Positions 28,287-43,333 of a stretch of 64,000 nt of DNA are shown here, one piece after another (the stretch's first letter is position 1; each line of letters opens with the position of its first letter). The stretch lies in assembly GCF_014205335.1 (NCBI RefSeq), contig NZ_JACHNH010000001.1:1736001-1800000 (forward strand), written 5' to 3'. This stretch comes from Amorphoplanes digitatis. GTDB lineage: Bacteria > Actinomycetota > Actinomycetes > Mycobacteriales > Micromonosporaceae. Position numbers and translations under genes: made by a program. The notes beneath the pieces were generated by a model. That model worked only from the letters and a program-made list of their open reading frames with translations. It did not search any database and had not been told where the DNA came from.

Positions 28287-29825
28287 TCAGCCTGGGGATA
28301 CCGCGTAGGAGCCCTTGCCGTCGCGTTTTACCGCGTACATCGCGTGGTCGGCCTCGCGGAGCAGGGCCTCGCCGTCGGGGAGGTGGCCCGCCGGGCCGGG
28401 GCGGGCGAAGGCGATGCCGACGCTGGCGCCCACCCGCGCCGCGCCGCCGTCGACCGGGACCGGTGCCTCGATCTCGCGGACGATGCGGGCCGCGATCTCG
28501 AGGGCGTCGTCGCCGGGCAGGGACGACAGCAGTACCGCGAATTCGTCGCCGCCGATGCGGGACACCGTGTCCGAACTCCTGACGCAGGCACGCATCCGGT
28601 CGGCGATCACCTTCAGCAGGTGGTCGCCGGCCGCGTGGCCGTGTGCGTCGTTTACCAGCTTGAAGTCGTCCAGGTCGATCAGCATGACCACCGCCGGTGC
28701 GCCGGCGGCGAGCGCCGCGTCCAGCCGGTGCGAGTACAGCTGGCGGTTGGGCAGGCCGGTGAGGCCGTCGTGGAAGGCCTGGTGTTGCAGCCGGGCCGCG
28801 AGGGTCTCGCGCTGATCGAGCGAGCAGTGCAGCTTGGCGAGCAGTTGCGCGTTCTCGTGGAACGCGTCCAGCTGGCGCAGCACCACAAGCAGCGTGCTGA
28901 TCGCCGCGCCGGTCAGCGCGATCGGGACGGTGGCCGCCTCGTTGCGCCAGATCGCCACGGTCAGCAGGCCGTAGGTGACCACGATCGCGCCGTACGGGAG
29001 CAGGCTGTAAGGCCGGCGCACCCGCGGGCCGTCGAGCGCCAGGGGGTTGCGGGCGAGCTGCATCTGGGTGACGCGCGCCGCGATCGTCAGTCCCGCGTTC
29101 GCGGCGATCGTCATGGCCAGGAACCAGTGCAGCCGCCGGGGGTCAAGCCCGTCGCAGATGAGCAGGTCCGCGCCCGCCTTGATCGCCGCGGCCGTGGTGC
29201 CGATGACGGCGCAGGCGCGGGTGAACAGCGCCGTGCCCGACATCGTCAGCTTGGCGACGGCGAAGACGCACAGCAGCAGGATCACCGGGCCGGTCAGGAC
29301 CGGGGCCGCGGCGCTCAGCAGGTCGGCGGGGCGGTCGGGCGCCACCAGGTACCAGCCGACGACGACGGCCGCGACCATCACCGTGGCGACGTCCAGCCAG
29401 AAGCGCAGGCGCGCGCGGCGGGTGGCGAGGCCCAGCGGGGAGGCGAGCAGGGCGAGCAGCAGCCAGGCGCTGCCGGCCGACAGGGTCGCGGTCCGGATCG
29501 TTCCGCCGGTCGCGGCGCTGGGCAGGCCGGGCTGGGTGGCCGCCAGCACCACCTGGGCCAGGTCGCCGGCGAGGTAGGCGATCGCGCCGACCAGCACGGC
29601 GCGCCAGAAGCGCAGGATCGGCGCGGGCAGGCCGGGTGTGCGGGTGAACGACCGGGTGATCCAGATCAGGCAGGCGTGCATCGAGGCGATGAAGACCCAG
29701 GCCGTGACGACCTGGACGGTGCGGCTCGACGGGCCGGTCGCGTACCAGACGGCCAGGCCGGCGGTGGCGGCGATCAGGGCGAGCAGCAGCCGGTCGGAGC
29801 TCAGCGCGCGGAGCCTCTGGCGCAT
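28287..29825 (-). CDS. Membrane-bound diguanylate cyclase (GGDEF)
   Basis: 512 residues from ATG 29825 (GTG 29867 would add 14). About eight to ten hydrophobic segments between residues 10 and 315 form an integral-membrane sensor, followed by a short coiled coil and a C-terminal GGDEF domain. The active motif is intact (RIGGDEFAVL), and the RSSD product-inhibition site sits five residues before it. The protein should make c-di-GMP at the membrane and be feedback-inhibited. There is no EAL domain. Confidence 0.88.
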   Translation of the reverse strand: MRQRLRALSSDRLLLALIAATAGLAVWYATGPSSRTVQVVTAWVFIASMHACLIWITRSFTRTPGLPAPILRFWRAVLVGAIAYLAGDLAQVVLAATQPGLPSAATGGTIRTATLSAGSAWLLLALLASPLGLATRRARLRFWLDVATVMVAAVVVGWYLVAPDRPADLLSAAAPVLTGPVILLLCVFAVAKLTMSGTALFTRACAVIGTTAAAIKAGADLLICDGLDPRRLHWFLAMTIAANAGLTIAARVTQMQLARNPLALDGPRVRRPYSLLPYGAIVVTYGLLTVAIWRNEAATVPIALTGAAISTLLVVLRQLDAFHENAQLLAKLHCSLDQRETLAARLQHQAFHDGLTGLPNRQLYSHRLDAALAAGAPAVVMLIDLDDFKLVNDAHGHAAGDHLLKVIADRMRACVRSSDTVSRIGGDEFAVLLSSLPGDDALEIAARIVREIEAPVPVDGGAARVGASVGIAFARPGPAGHLPDGEALLREADHAMYAVKRDGKGSYAVSPG

Positions 29826-29882
29826 CACGTCCGCCTGAATCCGGCCGGCCGGCCGGGCGCGGGACACGCGCCTGTTCGGCAG

Positions 29883-29914
29883 GGTGCCGCCGCTCTCAGA
29901 CGAACGGCGGCACC
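29883..29914 (-). terminator. Terminator-like hairpin
   Basis: 10-bp perfect stem (29883-29892 / 29905-29914), 12-base loop, between the tiny membrane protein gene and the GGDEF gene on the same strand. Confidence 0.55.
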
Positions 29915-29973
29915 TGCGTGGGACGACACAGCGCCGGGCACCCAGTCAGGCTAGGCGCAATATCTACGCCGAT

Positions 29974-30183
29974 CTACTTCGAAGGCTCCGGAACATCGCA
30001 GGTAATTTTCGGGTTGACGCCCAGCCAGTTGAGTGGGCCGGCGACGACGGTGACGATTACCGTGCCGGCTTCCGCGCAGCCGGCGTCGCCGCTGTCGTTG
30101 AAATAGCCGCGCTCGAACGCGGCGACTACGCCGAGGACGAGCCAGATGGCGACGATGACGCCGCCGATTGATCCTGCGCGCAT
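29974..30183 (-). CDS. Tiny single-span membrane protein
   Basis: 69 residues with AGGAG 7 bases before ATG 30183, so translation is well supported. One hydrophobic helix (GGVIVAIWLVLGVVAAF) is followed by a polar stretch with two cysteines and a second hydrophobic patch (TVIVTVVAGPLNWLGVNP). Similar small proteins occur widely in actinobacteria without assigned function. It lies 58 bases downstream of the methyltransferase gene on the same strand. Confidence 0.75.
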   Translation of the reverse strand: MRAGSIGGVIVAIWLVLGVVAAFERGYFNDSGDAGCAEAGTVIVTVVAGPLNWLGVNPKITCDVPEPSK

Positions 30184-30241
30184 CGGGGGGCTCCTAGGTC
30201 GTTGGGGACTGCGCGCCGGATTACCCCGAAACCGTCGATCA

Positions 30242-31075
30242 TTAAACCGCCGTGCGGACCGCCTGGAGCGTGTAGGTGTGCGGCAGCCGCTCGGGACGGT
30301 CGGTGAGCTGCCATTCGTCGTTGCCGACCCGGCGCATGTGGCCGCGCAGCGCCTCCCACGGCACGGAGTCGTGCTCGACGAGCCCGGTCACCGACATCCC
30401 GGCGTCGATCAGCGCGGTGACTATCTCGCCGAGGCCGTGGTTCCACTCGTGGGTGGTGTTGTGGGTGAACTCGGCGTCGGTCTCGACGTAGGTGCCGCCC
30501 TCGTTCCAGACCAGCGGCTCGGCCTGCTCGAAGTACGGGTATTCGAGGGTCAGCGCCCCGCCCTCGGGCAGCGGGTCGGACAGCGCCCACAGAACCGGAT
30601 GGCCCTCCCGGATGAACAGCCGGCCGCCGGGGCGCAGCAGCTCCGCCACGACCCGCGCCCAGCGGCGGATGTCGGGCAGCCAGCAGAGTGCGCCGATTCC
30701 GGTGTAGACCAGGTCGAAGCCGCCGCCGCCGAGCTTGCCGGCGGCGTCGTAGACGTCCGACTCGACGAACTCGACCGGATTGCCCGCCAGCCGGGAGAGC
30801 CGCCGCGCCTCCGCGAGCGAGGCGGGTGAGAAGTCGACGCCGGTCATCGTCGCGCCGAGGCGGGCCAGCGACACCGTGTCGGTGCCGATGTGGCATTGCA
30901 GGTGTACGCCGCGCAGGCCGCTGATGTCGCCGAGCAGCGGCAGGTCGAAGCGGACCACGTCGCTGAGGTGTGCGGGGTCGTCGGCGAAGTCGTTCACCCG
31001 GTAGTCGGCGGAGGCGGCGTGTGCCGGTGCCCGATCGTCCCAACTTGCCCGGTTGAGTGCGCGATAGTCGGTCAC
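30242..31075 (-). CDS. Class I SAM-dependent methyltransferase
   Basis: 277 residues from GTG 31075. Motif I is a variant (GVHLQCHIGTDTVSLARLG) with the acidic ribose-binding residue in MTGVDFSPASL; motif IV is GGFDLVYTGIGAL and motif VI LLRPGGRLFIREGHPV. The substrate is not predictable. It is divergent from the ROK regulator, with 74 bases between start codons. Confidence 0.88.
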   Translation of the reverse strand: MTDYRALNRASWDDRAPAHAASADYRVNDFADDPAHLSDVVRFDLPLLGDISGLRGVHLQCHIGTDTVSLARLGATMTGVDFSPASLAEARRLSRLAGNPVEFVESDVYDAAGKLGGGGFDLVYTGIGALCWLPDIRRWARVVAELLRPGGRLFIREGHPVLWALSDPLPEGGALTLEYPYFEQAEPLVWNEGGTYVETDAEFTHNTTHEWNHGLGEIVTALIDAGMSVTGLVEHDSVPWEALRGHMRRVGNDEWQLTDRPERLPHTYTLQAVRTAV

Positions 31076-31149
31076 GGCGCGACGGTATCGCGCCCGGCTG
31101 GATCCGCGCTGTGGTTTCCCGGCCGCCCGTGTCACATGATGTCAGGGTC

Positions 31150-32436
31150 ATGGCGGCTGGATGTGAAGGCGGTAACGGTTTGGAGACCAGGCGTACGACG
31201 GTGCGGGATGTCCGCCGCGCGAACCGGGCCAGCCTGCTCACGGACCTGTTCCACGGCGGCCGGCAGAGCCGCCAGCAACTCGGCGAGACGACCGCACTGA
31301 GCCAGGCGAGCGTGAGCAACCTGATCGGCGAGATGATCGACGAGGGCCTGGTCGAGGAGGCCGGCCTGGTCGGTTCGGACGGCGGCCGGCCGCGCGCGCT
31401 GCTGCGCGTGGCGCCCGGTCACGGCTACGTGGTCGGCGCCGACGTCGGCGAGACCCGGGTCCTGGTCGAGCTCTACGACCTGGCGATGTCCCGGCTCGCG
31501 ATGGCGCAGTACCCGCTCGACGACGGCTCGGACCCCGCGGCGGCGGTGGCGCTGCTGCTCGATGGCCTGGCGGCGGTCGTCAAGGAGGCCGGCGTCCGGT
31601 GCGGGGAGGTGCTCGGATTCGGGGTGGGCGTTGCCGGCGTCGTCGACCAGTCCGGCGGCTCGCCGGTCGTCCATTCGCAGACCACCGGCTGGGACGCGGT
31701 GCCGCTGGGCGAGTTGCTGCGCGCGGGTACCGATGTGCCGGTCTTCGTGGAGAACGGTGCGAAGGCCGTCGGCCAGGCGGAGATGTGGTTCGGCGCGGGC
31801 CGGGGCGCGCGGCACGCGGTGATAGTGCTTGTCGGCGCCGGGGTCGGCGCGGCGGTCGTCCTGGACGGGCGCAGCTACCGCGGCGCGTTCAGCAACGCGG
31901 GGGAGTGGGGGCACACCACGCTCGTCTACGACGGTGACCTGTGCCGGTGCGGCGCGCGGGGCTGCCTGGAGGCGTACATCGGGTCGGCGAAGGTGATCGC
32001 CCGGATCGCGGCGGCGACCGGGCAGGAGCCGGAGCCCGGGCTGCTGACCAGGATGCTGGCGGCCGGCGGCGCCCTGGAGGGCCCGGCGGCAGAGATCATG
32101 GCGGAGACCGTCGGCTATCTGGGCGCGGGCATCGCGGGGCTGATCAATCTCTTCTCCCCGGAGCGCATCGTGCTGGGCGGCCCGGCGGGCTTGGCGCTGG
32201 GAGAGCGCTTTCTTCCCGACATTCGGGCTGCTGCCGCACGAAACGCCCTGAAGCAGCCGTACTCGCGTACCCGAATCGATCTCTGTCAGCTCGGGCCCGA
32301 CGCCGTCGCGATGGGCGCGGCGACGCTGCCGATCGCGCGGCTGCTCGCCGACGGCGGCCTGCCGCCGGCGTCGGACGTCTCGGCACCGCCGTCGCGTGCC
32401 GCCCATCGGCGGTCGCTGGCCCGGGGCCGCGGCTGA
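31150..32436 (+). CDS. ROK-family transcriptional regulator
   Basis: 428 residues from ATG 31150 (TTG 31180, with GAAGG nearby, is an equally possible start). An N-terminal winged helix (SRQQLGETTALSQASVSNL) precedes a ROK kinase-like fold with the cysteine-rich zinc motif CRCGARGCLEAY. ROK regulators bind a sugar or sugar phosphate and repress carbohydrate genes. Its end is 20 bases from the convergent GH30 gene, at the edge of the sugar-utilisation region, so it may control GH30 or the beta-glucosidase. Confidence 0.88.
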   Translation: MAAGCEGGNGLETRRTTVRDVRRANRASLLTDLFHGGRQSRQQLGETTALSQASVSNLIGEMIDEGLVEEAGLVGSDGGRPRALLRVAPGHGYVVGADVGETRVLVELYDLAMSRLAMAQYPLDDGSDPAAAVALLLDGLAAVVKEAGVRCGEVLGFGVGVAGVVDQSGGSPVVHSQTTGWDAVPLGELLRAGTDVPVFVENGAKAVGQAEMWFGAGRGARHAVIVLVGAGVGAAVVLDGRSYRGAFSNAGEWGHTTLVYDGDLCRCGARGCLEAYIGSAKVIARIAAATGQEPEPGLLTRMLAAGGALEGPAAEIMAETVGYLGAGIAGLINLFSPERIVLGGPAGLALGERFLPDIRAAAARNALKQPYSRTRIDLCQLGPDAVAMGAATLPIARLLADGGLPPASDVSAPPSRAAHRRSLARGRG

Positions 32437-32456
32437 GTGGCCCCGGGCCGGTCGCG

Positions 32457-34364
32457 CTACGCGGGGACGGTCCACTTCTGGTTGGCGGCGCCGGTGCAGC
32501 TCCAGAGCTGGAGCTTCGCGCCGTCCGCGAGATTGTTGCCCTTGATGTCGAGGCACTTGCCGGACGCGGTGTTCACCAGGTCGCGGCCCGCGGTCGCCTG
32601 CCACTGCTGGCTGGCCACCCCGGCGATGCAGGTCCACAGGTGCACGGTGGCGCCGTCGCCGGTGGCGTTGTTCTGTACGTCGAGGCACTTGCCGAGGCCG
32701 CGGACCGTGCCGTCCGACGCCCGCTGCCAGGTCTGGTTCGCCGAGCCGGCGTAGCAGGTCCACATCTGCGGCAGGTTGCCGTCCGCGGTCGAGCCGTCCG
32801 TGACGTCCAGGCACTTGTTGTTGGCCGCGCTGACGATCGGGCCCTGGGCGCCGCCGGGCGGGGTCGTCGGCCCGCCGGTGCCCGGGGTGCCGCTCCAGGT
32901 GAACGTCGCCGTCGTGCGCGCCGGCAGGCTGTAGGTGAACGACTGGTTGCCCCACACCACCTTGACCGACTGCGCGGACGTGCCGCCGTTGTGCGCGATC
33001 AGCGCCTTGGACCCGTCGGCGTTGCGGTAGGCGACGTTCGGCACGGTGCCGCTCGCGGTCGAGTCGATCCGGTACGCGCCCGGCCGCACGAACTTCGTCA
33101 GGTGCCCGGTCGTGTAGTACTCGACCGTGTAGTCGACCTGCCCTGCCCGGGAGCCGCCGTTCTGCACGGTGATGAGCCCGGTGCAGGTGCCGCACCCGCC
33201 GTTGTGCGGGCCCATCGACTGGTCGACGGCGAGGCTCCACTTGACCAGGCTGCCGCTCCAGTTCCGGGCGTAGTTCACGATGTCGGCGAGGTCCTCGTTG
33301 TGCTGGTTGGAGATCCAGGTGCCGCCCGAGTGCTCGGTCGAGAACTGCGGCACGTTCGGGTACTGGTTGTGTACCTGGGTGCCGACGGCCGGGTCACCGA
33401 AGTAGCCGTGCCACGCGATGCCGCCGAAGAGCGGGTCGTTGCGCACCCCGGCGTCGGCCAGGATCGCCGCGCCCATGCCGGCGTAGTCGCCGTAGTTCCA
33501 GTCGTGGATGAGCACCTTGGTGGTGATGCCGGCGGCCCGGAACGCGGGGTAGACGAAGTTCTTGGTGAACTCGACGAGCCCGGCGGAGTTCCAGTTCATG
33601 CCCGGGTACGTCTGGTTCACCGGGTTGGTGGCGTTGCAGCAGTTCGGCTCGTTCTGCACGGAGATGTAGTTCACCGGCACGCCGGCGGCCTGATAGGACT
33701 GGACGTACTTCACCAGGTACTGCGCGTAGGTGGGGTAGTACTCCCACTTCAGCCAGCCCATCTGGTCCATCCGCCCGTTGTCCTTCATCCAGCCCGGCGA
33801 GCTCCACGGCACGCCCTTGACCCGCAGCGCCGGGTTGAGCGACCGGGCCTGCTGCGTCAGGAGCCGCACGTTGGTGTCGTAGCCGTTGGACCCGAAGTCG
33901 TTGAGGTCGCAGCAGGTGTCGTCGAGCGAGACGTTGCCGGGCCGCGACAGGTCGGAGGCGCCGATCGGGTTGCGCACGAAGGAGAGGCCGATGCCGTCGG
34001 TCGGGCTGAACAGCTTGCGCATCACGGCGTCGCGGGTCGCGGCGCTGACCGGGCCGCCGCGCAGCAGGTACGCGGTGGTGTCCGTGATGGACGCGCCGCC
34101 GCCGGAGAACTGCTGATACTGCGTGCCCTCGTTGACGGTGACGGTGGTGTTCGCCGCCGCGCTGGAGGACGCGAAGGCGATCGGGGTCTGCTGCTGTAGG
34201 CCGCGGGTGACGTTGACGCCGCGGGAGTCGTTGGTGGTGGTCAGGTAGATGTTGACGGCTTCGGCAGCAGCCTCGGCGGGGGTACCGAGGAGCACGGCTG
34301 CGCCGGTCGCGGCGAGCATGAGGGTGGCGGTCGCGGCCACGGTGAACTTCCGGGGAGTGGTCAC
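32457..34364 (-). CDS. Secreted GH30-type glycosidase with C-terminal ricin-type lectin (CBM13)
   Basis: 635 residues. GTG 34364 opens a signal peptide (VAATATLMLAATGAAVLL, cut near AEA). The GH30-like TIM barrel has acid/base E239 (SVQNEPN) and nucleophile E344 (STEHSGG), then a beta-sandwich and, after a Gly/Pro/Thr linker near residue 490, a beta-trefoil with QxW-like repeats (CLDVTDG, NQTWQR, CLDIKGNN). The family acts on beta-linked glucans, galactans or glucosylceramide; a beta-1,6-linked glucan or galactan is plausible here. It lies downstream of GH1 and the transporter on the same strand, with its own leader after a terminator. Confidence 0.9.
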   Translation of the reverse strand: MTTPRKFTVAATATLMLAATGAAVLLGTPAEAAAEAVNIYLTTTNDSRGVNVTRGLQQQTPIAFASSSAAANTTVTVNEGTQYQQFSGGGASITDTTAYLLRGGPVSAATRDAVMRKLFSPTDGIGLSFVRNPIGASDLSRPGNVSLDDTCCDLNDFGSNGYDTNVRLLTQQARSLNPALRVKGVPWSSPGWMKDNGRMDQMGWLKWEYYPTYAQYLVKYVQSYQAAGVPVNYISVQNEPNCCNATNPVNQTYPGMNWNSAGLVEFTKNFVYPAFRAAGITTKVLIHDWNYGDYAGMGAAILADAGVRNDPLFGGIAWHGYFGDPAVGTQVHNQYPNVPQFSTEHSGGTWISNQHNEDLADIVNYARNWSGSLVKWSLAVDQSMGPHNGGCGTCTGLITVQNGGSRAGQVDYTVEYYTTGHLTKFVRPGAYRIDSTASGTVPNVAYRNADGSKALIAHNGGTSAQSVKVVWGNQSFTYSLPARTTATFTWSGTPGTGGPTTPPGGAQGPIVSAANNKCLDVTDGSTADGNLPQMWTCYAGSANQTWQRASDGTVRGLGKCLDVQNNATGDGATVHLWTCIAGVASQQWQATAGRDLVNTASGKCLDIKGNNLADGAKLQLWSCTGAANQKWTVPA

Positions 34365-34430
34365 GAAACAGATTTTCCCGCCGCTGGAACAGACGGTAAA
34401 GCTTGTTACATAATTTACATGTATTAATGA

Positions 34431-34454
34431 AAGGCCCGGCCGTGGCCGGGCCTT
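34431..34454 (-). terminator. Rho-independent terminator after beta-glucosidase
   Basis: Inverted repeat AAGGCCCGGCC / GGCCGGGCCTT (34431-34441 / 34444-34454), followed on the minus strand by a T-rich run at 34430-34405. It separates GH1 from GH30. Confidence 0.8.
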
Positions 34455-34466
34455 CCACACCCCCGA

Positions 34467-35870
<1,404 letters not shown>

Positions 35871-35910
35871 GGTTCTCCTGGCAGAACTCGGCGATGGGGA
35901 TGGATACGAA

Positions 35911-35940
35911 GACGGCCCCGGCTGGTGGGCCGGGGCCGTC
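35911..35940 (-). terminator. Hairpin between transporter operon and beta-glucosidase
   Basis: Perfect 12-bp stem (35911-35922 / 35929-35940) with a 6-base loop, 11 bases after the ATPase stop. Only about 40 bases remain before the GH1 start codon, leaving little room for a separate promoter; it may act as an attenuator or a mRNA-stabilising structure. Confidence 0.7.
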
Positions 35941-35951
35941 GGCGTTATGTC

Positions 35952-36955
<1,004 letters not shown>

Positions 36956-36959
<4 letters not shown>

Positions 36960-37032
36960 GCCATCGCCTCCGCTGGCGCTCCGGCGATGTCCTGAGTTTG
37001 GACCTGAATTGATGATTCGCTCGCAAGCTCGC

Positions 37033-37036
<4 letters not shown>
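36956..37036 (-). CDS. 26-codon bridging reading frame in the transporter operon
   Basis: ATG 37036 overlaps the permease stop (ATGA) and has a strong ribosome site (AAGGAGG). The frame encodes 26 residues beginning MSELASESS, and its TGA overlaps the ATG of the ATPase gene (ATGA). The first residues match those of the ATPase (MSE-). It may be a translational coupler or the remnant of a duplicated ATPase start; a functional peptide is not shown. Confidence 0.45.
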
Positions 37037-38118
<1,082 letters not shown>

Positions 38119-38121
38119 CTG

Positions 38122-39098
38122 TCAGCCCTCCTTGCGGGTGCGCGGGTCGAGCATCAGGTACGCGATGTCCGCGATCAGGTTCGCGACCAGCACGGAGATC
38201 GTGATGACCAGGAAGATGCCCTGCATCAGCGGATAGTCCTTGGCGCCGACCGCCCGGAAGAGCAGGTAGCCCAGGCCGGGATAGGAGAAGACGATCTCCA
38301 CCAGCAGGGTGCCGCCGACGATGAAGCCCAGCGCCAGCGCGAAGCCGGAGACGTTGGGCAGCAGGGCGTTGCGGGCCGCGTAGCTCAGCGCGACCCGTCG
38401 GTCGGAGAGGCCCTTGGCGTGCGCGACCGTGATGTAGTCCTCCGCCGCGACGGTGACCATCATGTTGCGCATGCTCAGGATCCAGCCGCTGACCGACGAG
38501 ATCAGGATCGTCAGCGCGGGCAGCAGGCTGTGCTTGATGGCGCTGGGGATGAAGTACATGTCCCAGGCCGGCACGTAGGCGCTGTCGTACCCGCCGGAGG
38601 ACGGGAAGAAGCTGTCCGGACCGGCAAGCAGGTAGATCGCCAGCAGGCCCAGCCAGAAGTACGGGATGGAGGAGAGGAACGTGGTGACCGGCAGCAGGCC
38701 GTCGACCCACGAGCCGCGCCGCCAGCCGGCGAGGACGCCGACGCTGGTGCCGATGGAGAAGCTGATGATCGTGGTGATGCCGACCAGGGCGACGGTCCAC
38801 GGCAGGGCCTGGCCGATGATCTCGGAGACCGGGGTCGGGAACGCGGTGAACGACAGGCCCAGGTCGCCGTGGAGCAGCTGCTTCCAGTAGTCGACGTACT
38901 CCTCCCAGAGGCTGGCGTCCTTGTCGAGGCCGAACAGCACGTAGAGCGAGGCGATCGCGTCACTGCTCATCTGCCCCTGGAAGCGGGCCAGCAGCGACTT
39001 GACCGGGTCACCCGGGATCATCCGGGGGATGAAGAAGTTGATGGTGATCGCGGCCCACGCGGTGAACAGGTAGAACAGGGTCCGCTGGATCAGGAACT

Positions 39099-39102
<4 letters not shown>
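38122..39102 (-). CDS. ABC transporter permease (DppB type)
   Basis: 326 residues with six helices. A DppB-type first helix is followed by the RMIPGDPV motif, and the coupling helix is at [28 protein letters not shown]. It is the partner of the DppC-type permease. The start ATG overlaps the preceding ATPase stop (ATGA). Confidence 0.92.
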
Positions 39103-40232
<1,130 letters not shown>

Positions 40233-40269
40233 GCCGAGTTCCTTCGCAGGGGGTCAGAACTGCCGCGGT

Positions 40270-40308
40270 GCCGTGCCCCGGACGGGATGGCCCCGTCCGG
40301 GGCACGGC
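40270..40308 (-). terminator. Strong intra-operon hairpin after binding-protein gene
   Basis: Perfect 17-bp stem (40270-40286 / 40292-40308), 5-base loop, in the 84-base gap between binding-protein and ATPase genes. It is likely to protect the binding-protein mRNA or partly terminate transcription, giving excess binding protein. Confidence 0.8.
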
Positions 40309-40316
40309 GGTGCGGA

Positions 40317-42002
<1,686 letters not shown>

Positions 42003-42121
42003 TGATTCTCCTCAGGTGTTACGGATTTGGGGTGAGAGGGGTGCCCCGAGGCAGGGCGAAGTGCGCCGGGAGCCGAAGCGCCGGCCGAAGGTGCGGGTCT
42101 TCTATCGGTTCTGCGTACTGA

Positions 42122-43144
42122 CTACGAGGGTTCGGCGTAGGGGCCCGCGCCGGTTGAGCCGCGGACGGTGAAGGTGGCGGGAATGACGGTCGGGCGGTTG
42201 GGCAGGGGTGTGCCCTCGAAGTGGGCAAGCAGCGTGCGTGCCGCCGCCTCGCCCATCTCGCGCAACGGTTGGTGCACGGTGGTGAGTGGCGGCTGGGTGT
42301 GTGCCGCCATCGGGATGTCGTCGAAGCCGACCACCGCGACGTCCTGCGGGATGCGGCGGCCGCTGTCGAGCACCGCCTGCATCGCGCCGGTGGCGGAGAG
42401 GTCGTTGTGCGCGAAGATGGCGTCGAACTCGAGGCCGGACGCGATGGCCGCCTGCACGAGCTCGAACCCGCGGGCGATGGTGAAGTCGCCGAGAAGTACG
42501 CGGTCCGGGGTGATCGGGTGGCCGGCCTCGGCGTACACGGCGGCGAAACCGTCGAGGCGCTGCGCGGTGCAGCCGAAGCGCTCGGGCCCGGTGATGACGA
42601 TCGGGCGGTGCCGGCCGGTCTCCAGCAGGTGCCGGGCGGCCGCGCCGGCGCCGGTGTGGTTGGTGGTGCCCACGCTCGGGATCTGCACCGGCTGCGTGTC
42701 GCGGTCGTCGATGAGCACCACGGGAAGCCCGCGGGCGTGCAGGGTGGCGATGAAGTCGAGGGTGCCCTCGGGCTCGATCACCAGCAGGCCGTCGAAGCTC
42801 TTGGCGGAGACCTGGGCGCCGAACTGGCGCATCGACTCCTCGCCGCGGTTGCAGGTGAACAGCAGCAGGCCGTAGCGCTCGGTCTCGAGCACGTCGACCG
42901 CGCCTTGCAGCACCTCGCCGATCCACGGCCAGGTCAGCGACGGGACGAGCATGCCGACCACGCGGGTCCGGCCGCGGGCCAGGCCGACCGCGCGTGAGCT
43001 GGGCACGTAGCCCAGTTCCTCGATCACCTTGCGGACCCGGGCGGCGGTCGACTCGTCCAGCTCACCCTTGCCGTTCAGCACCCGGGACACGGTGGTCTTG
43101 CTGACCTTCGCCCGGGCCGCCACATCGGCGATGGTGATTGGCAC
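42122..43144 (-). CDS. LacI-family transcriptional repressor
   Basis: 340 residues. N-terminal [23 protein letters not shown] with hinge helix [11 protein letters not shown], then a periplasmic-binding-protein-like sensor domain ([35 protein letters not shown]). Start GTG 43144 has GGAGG upstream. It is the first gene on the strand leading into the transporter and likely represses the locus in the absence of sugar. A near-palindrome just upstream may be its own operator. Confidence 0.93.
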   Translation of the reverse strand: MPITIADVAARAKVSKTTVSRVLNGKGELDESTAARVRKVIEELGYVPSSRAVGLARGRTRVVGMLVPSLTWPWIGEVLQGAVDVLETERYGLLLFTCNRGEESMRQFGAQVSAKSFDGLLVIEPEGTLDFIATLHARGLPVVLIDDRDTQPVQIPSVGTTNHTGAGAAARHLLETGRHRPIVITGPERFGCTAQRLDGFAAVYAEAGHPITPDRVLLGDFTIARGFELVQAAIASGLEFDAIFAHNDLSATGAMQAVLDSGRRIPQDVAVVGFDDIPMAAHTQPPLTTVHQPLREMGEAAARTLLAHFEGTPLPNRPTVIPATFTVRGSTGAGPYAEPS

Positions 43145-43185
43145 GTGTCCTCCGACTGTGTTACGTGATCATTGAGCCGCGGTTT

Positions 43186-43199
43186 CGGAACCGGTTTCG
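43186..43199. promoter_or_regulatory. Candidate LacI autoregulatory operator
   Basis: CGGAACCGGTTTCG, a 14-bp palindrome with one mismatched pair centred on CCGG, lies 42 bases upstream of the lacI start. A half-site-like GCGGTTCC follows at 43203-43210. Spacing and symmetry fit LacI-family operators. Confidence 0.45.
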
Positions 43200-43333
43200 G
43201 GAGCGGTTCCGGCAGTAAACTCCGGTGAGCCGGGTCACGTCAACGAGTCGGAAGCTTTATTTAGGTTTCGAGACGATATCGAAGGGGTCCATCGATGCCT
43301 CCCGGCCTGGGAAGGTGGAGAAAACCGCCCCAA

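Noticed and set aside
32199..32217. GGGAGAGCGCTTTCTTCCC inside the ROK gene, similar to the 6.3 kb operators
   Set aside because: Only one half matches, it is intragenic and has no promoter nearby; likely chance.
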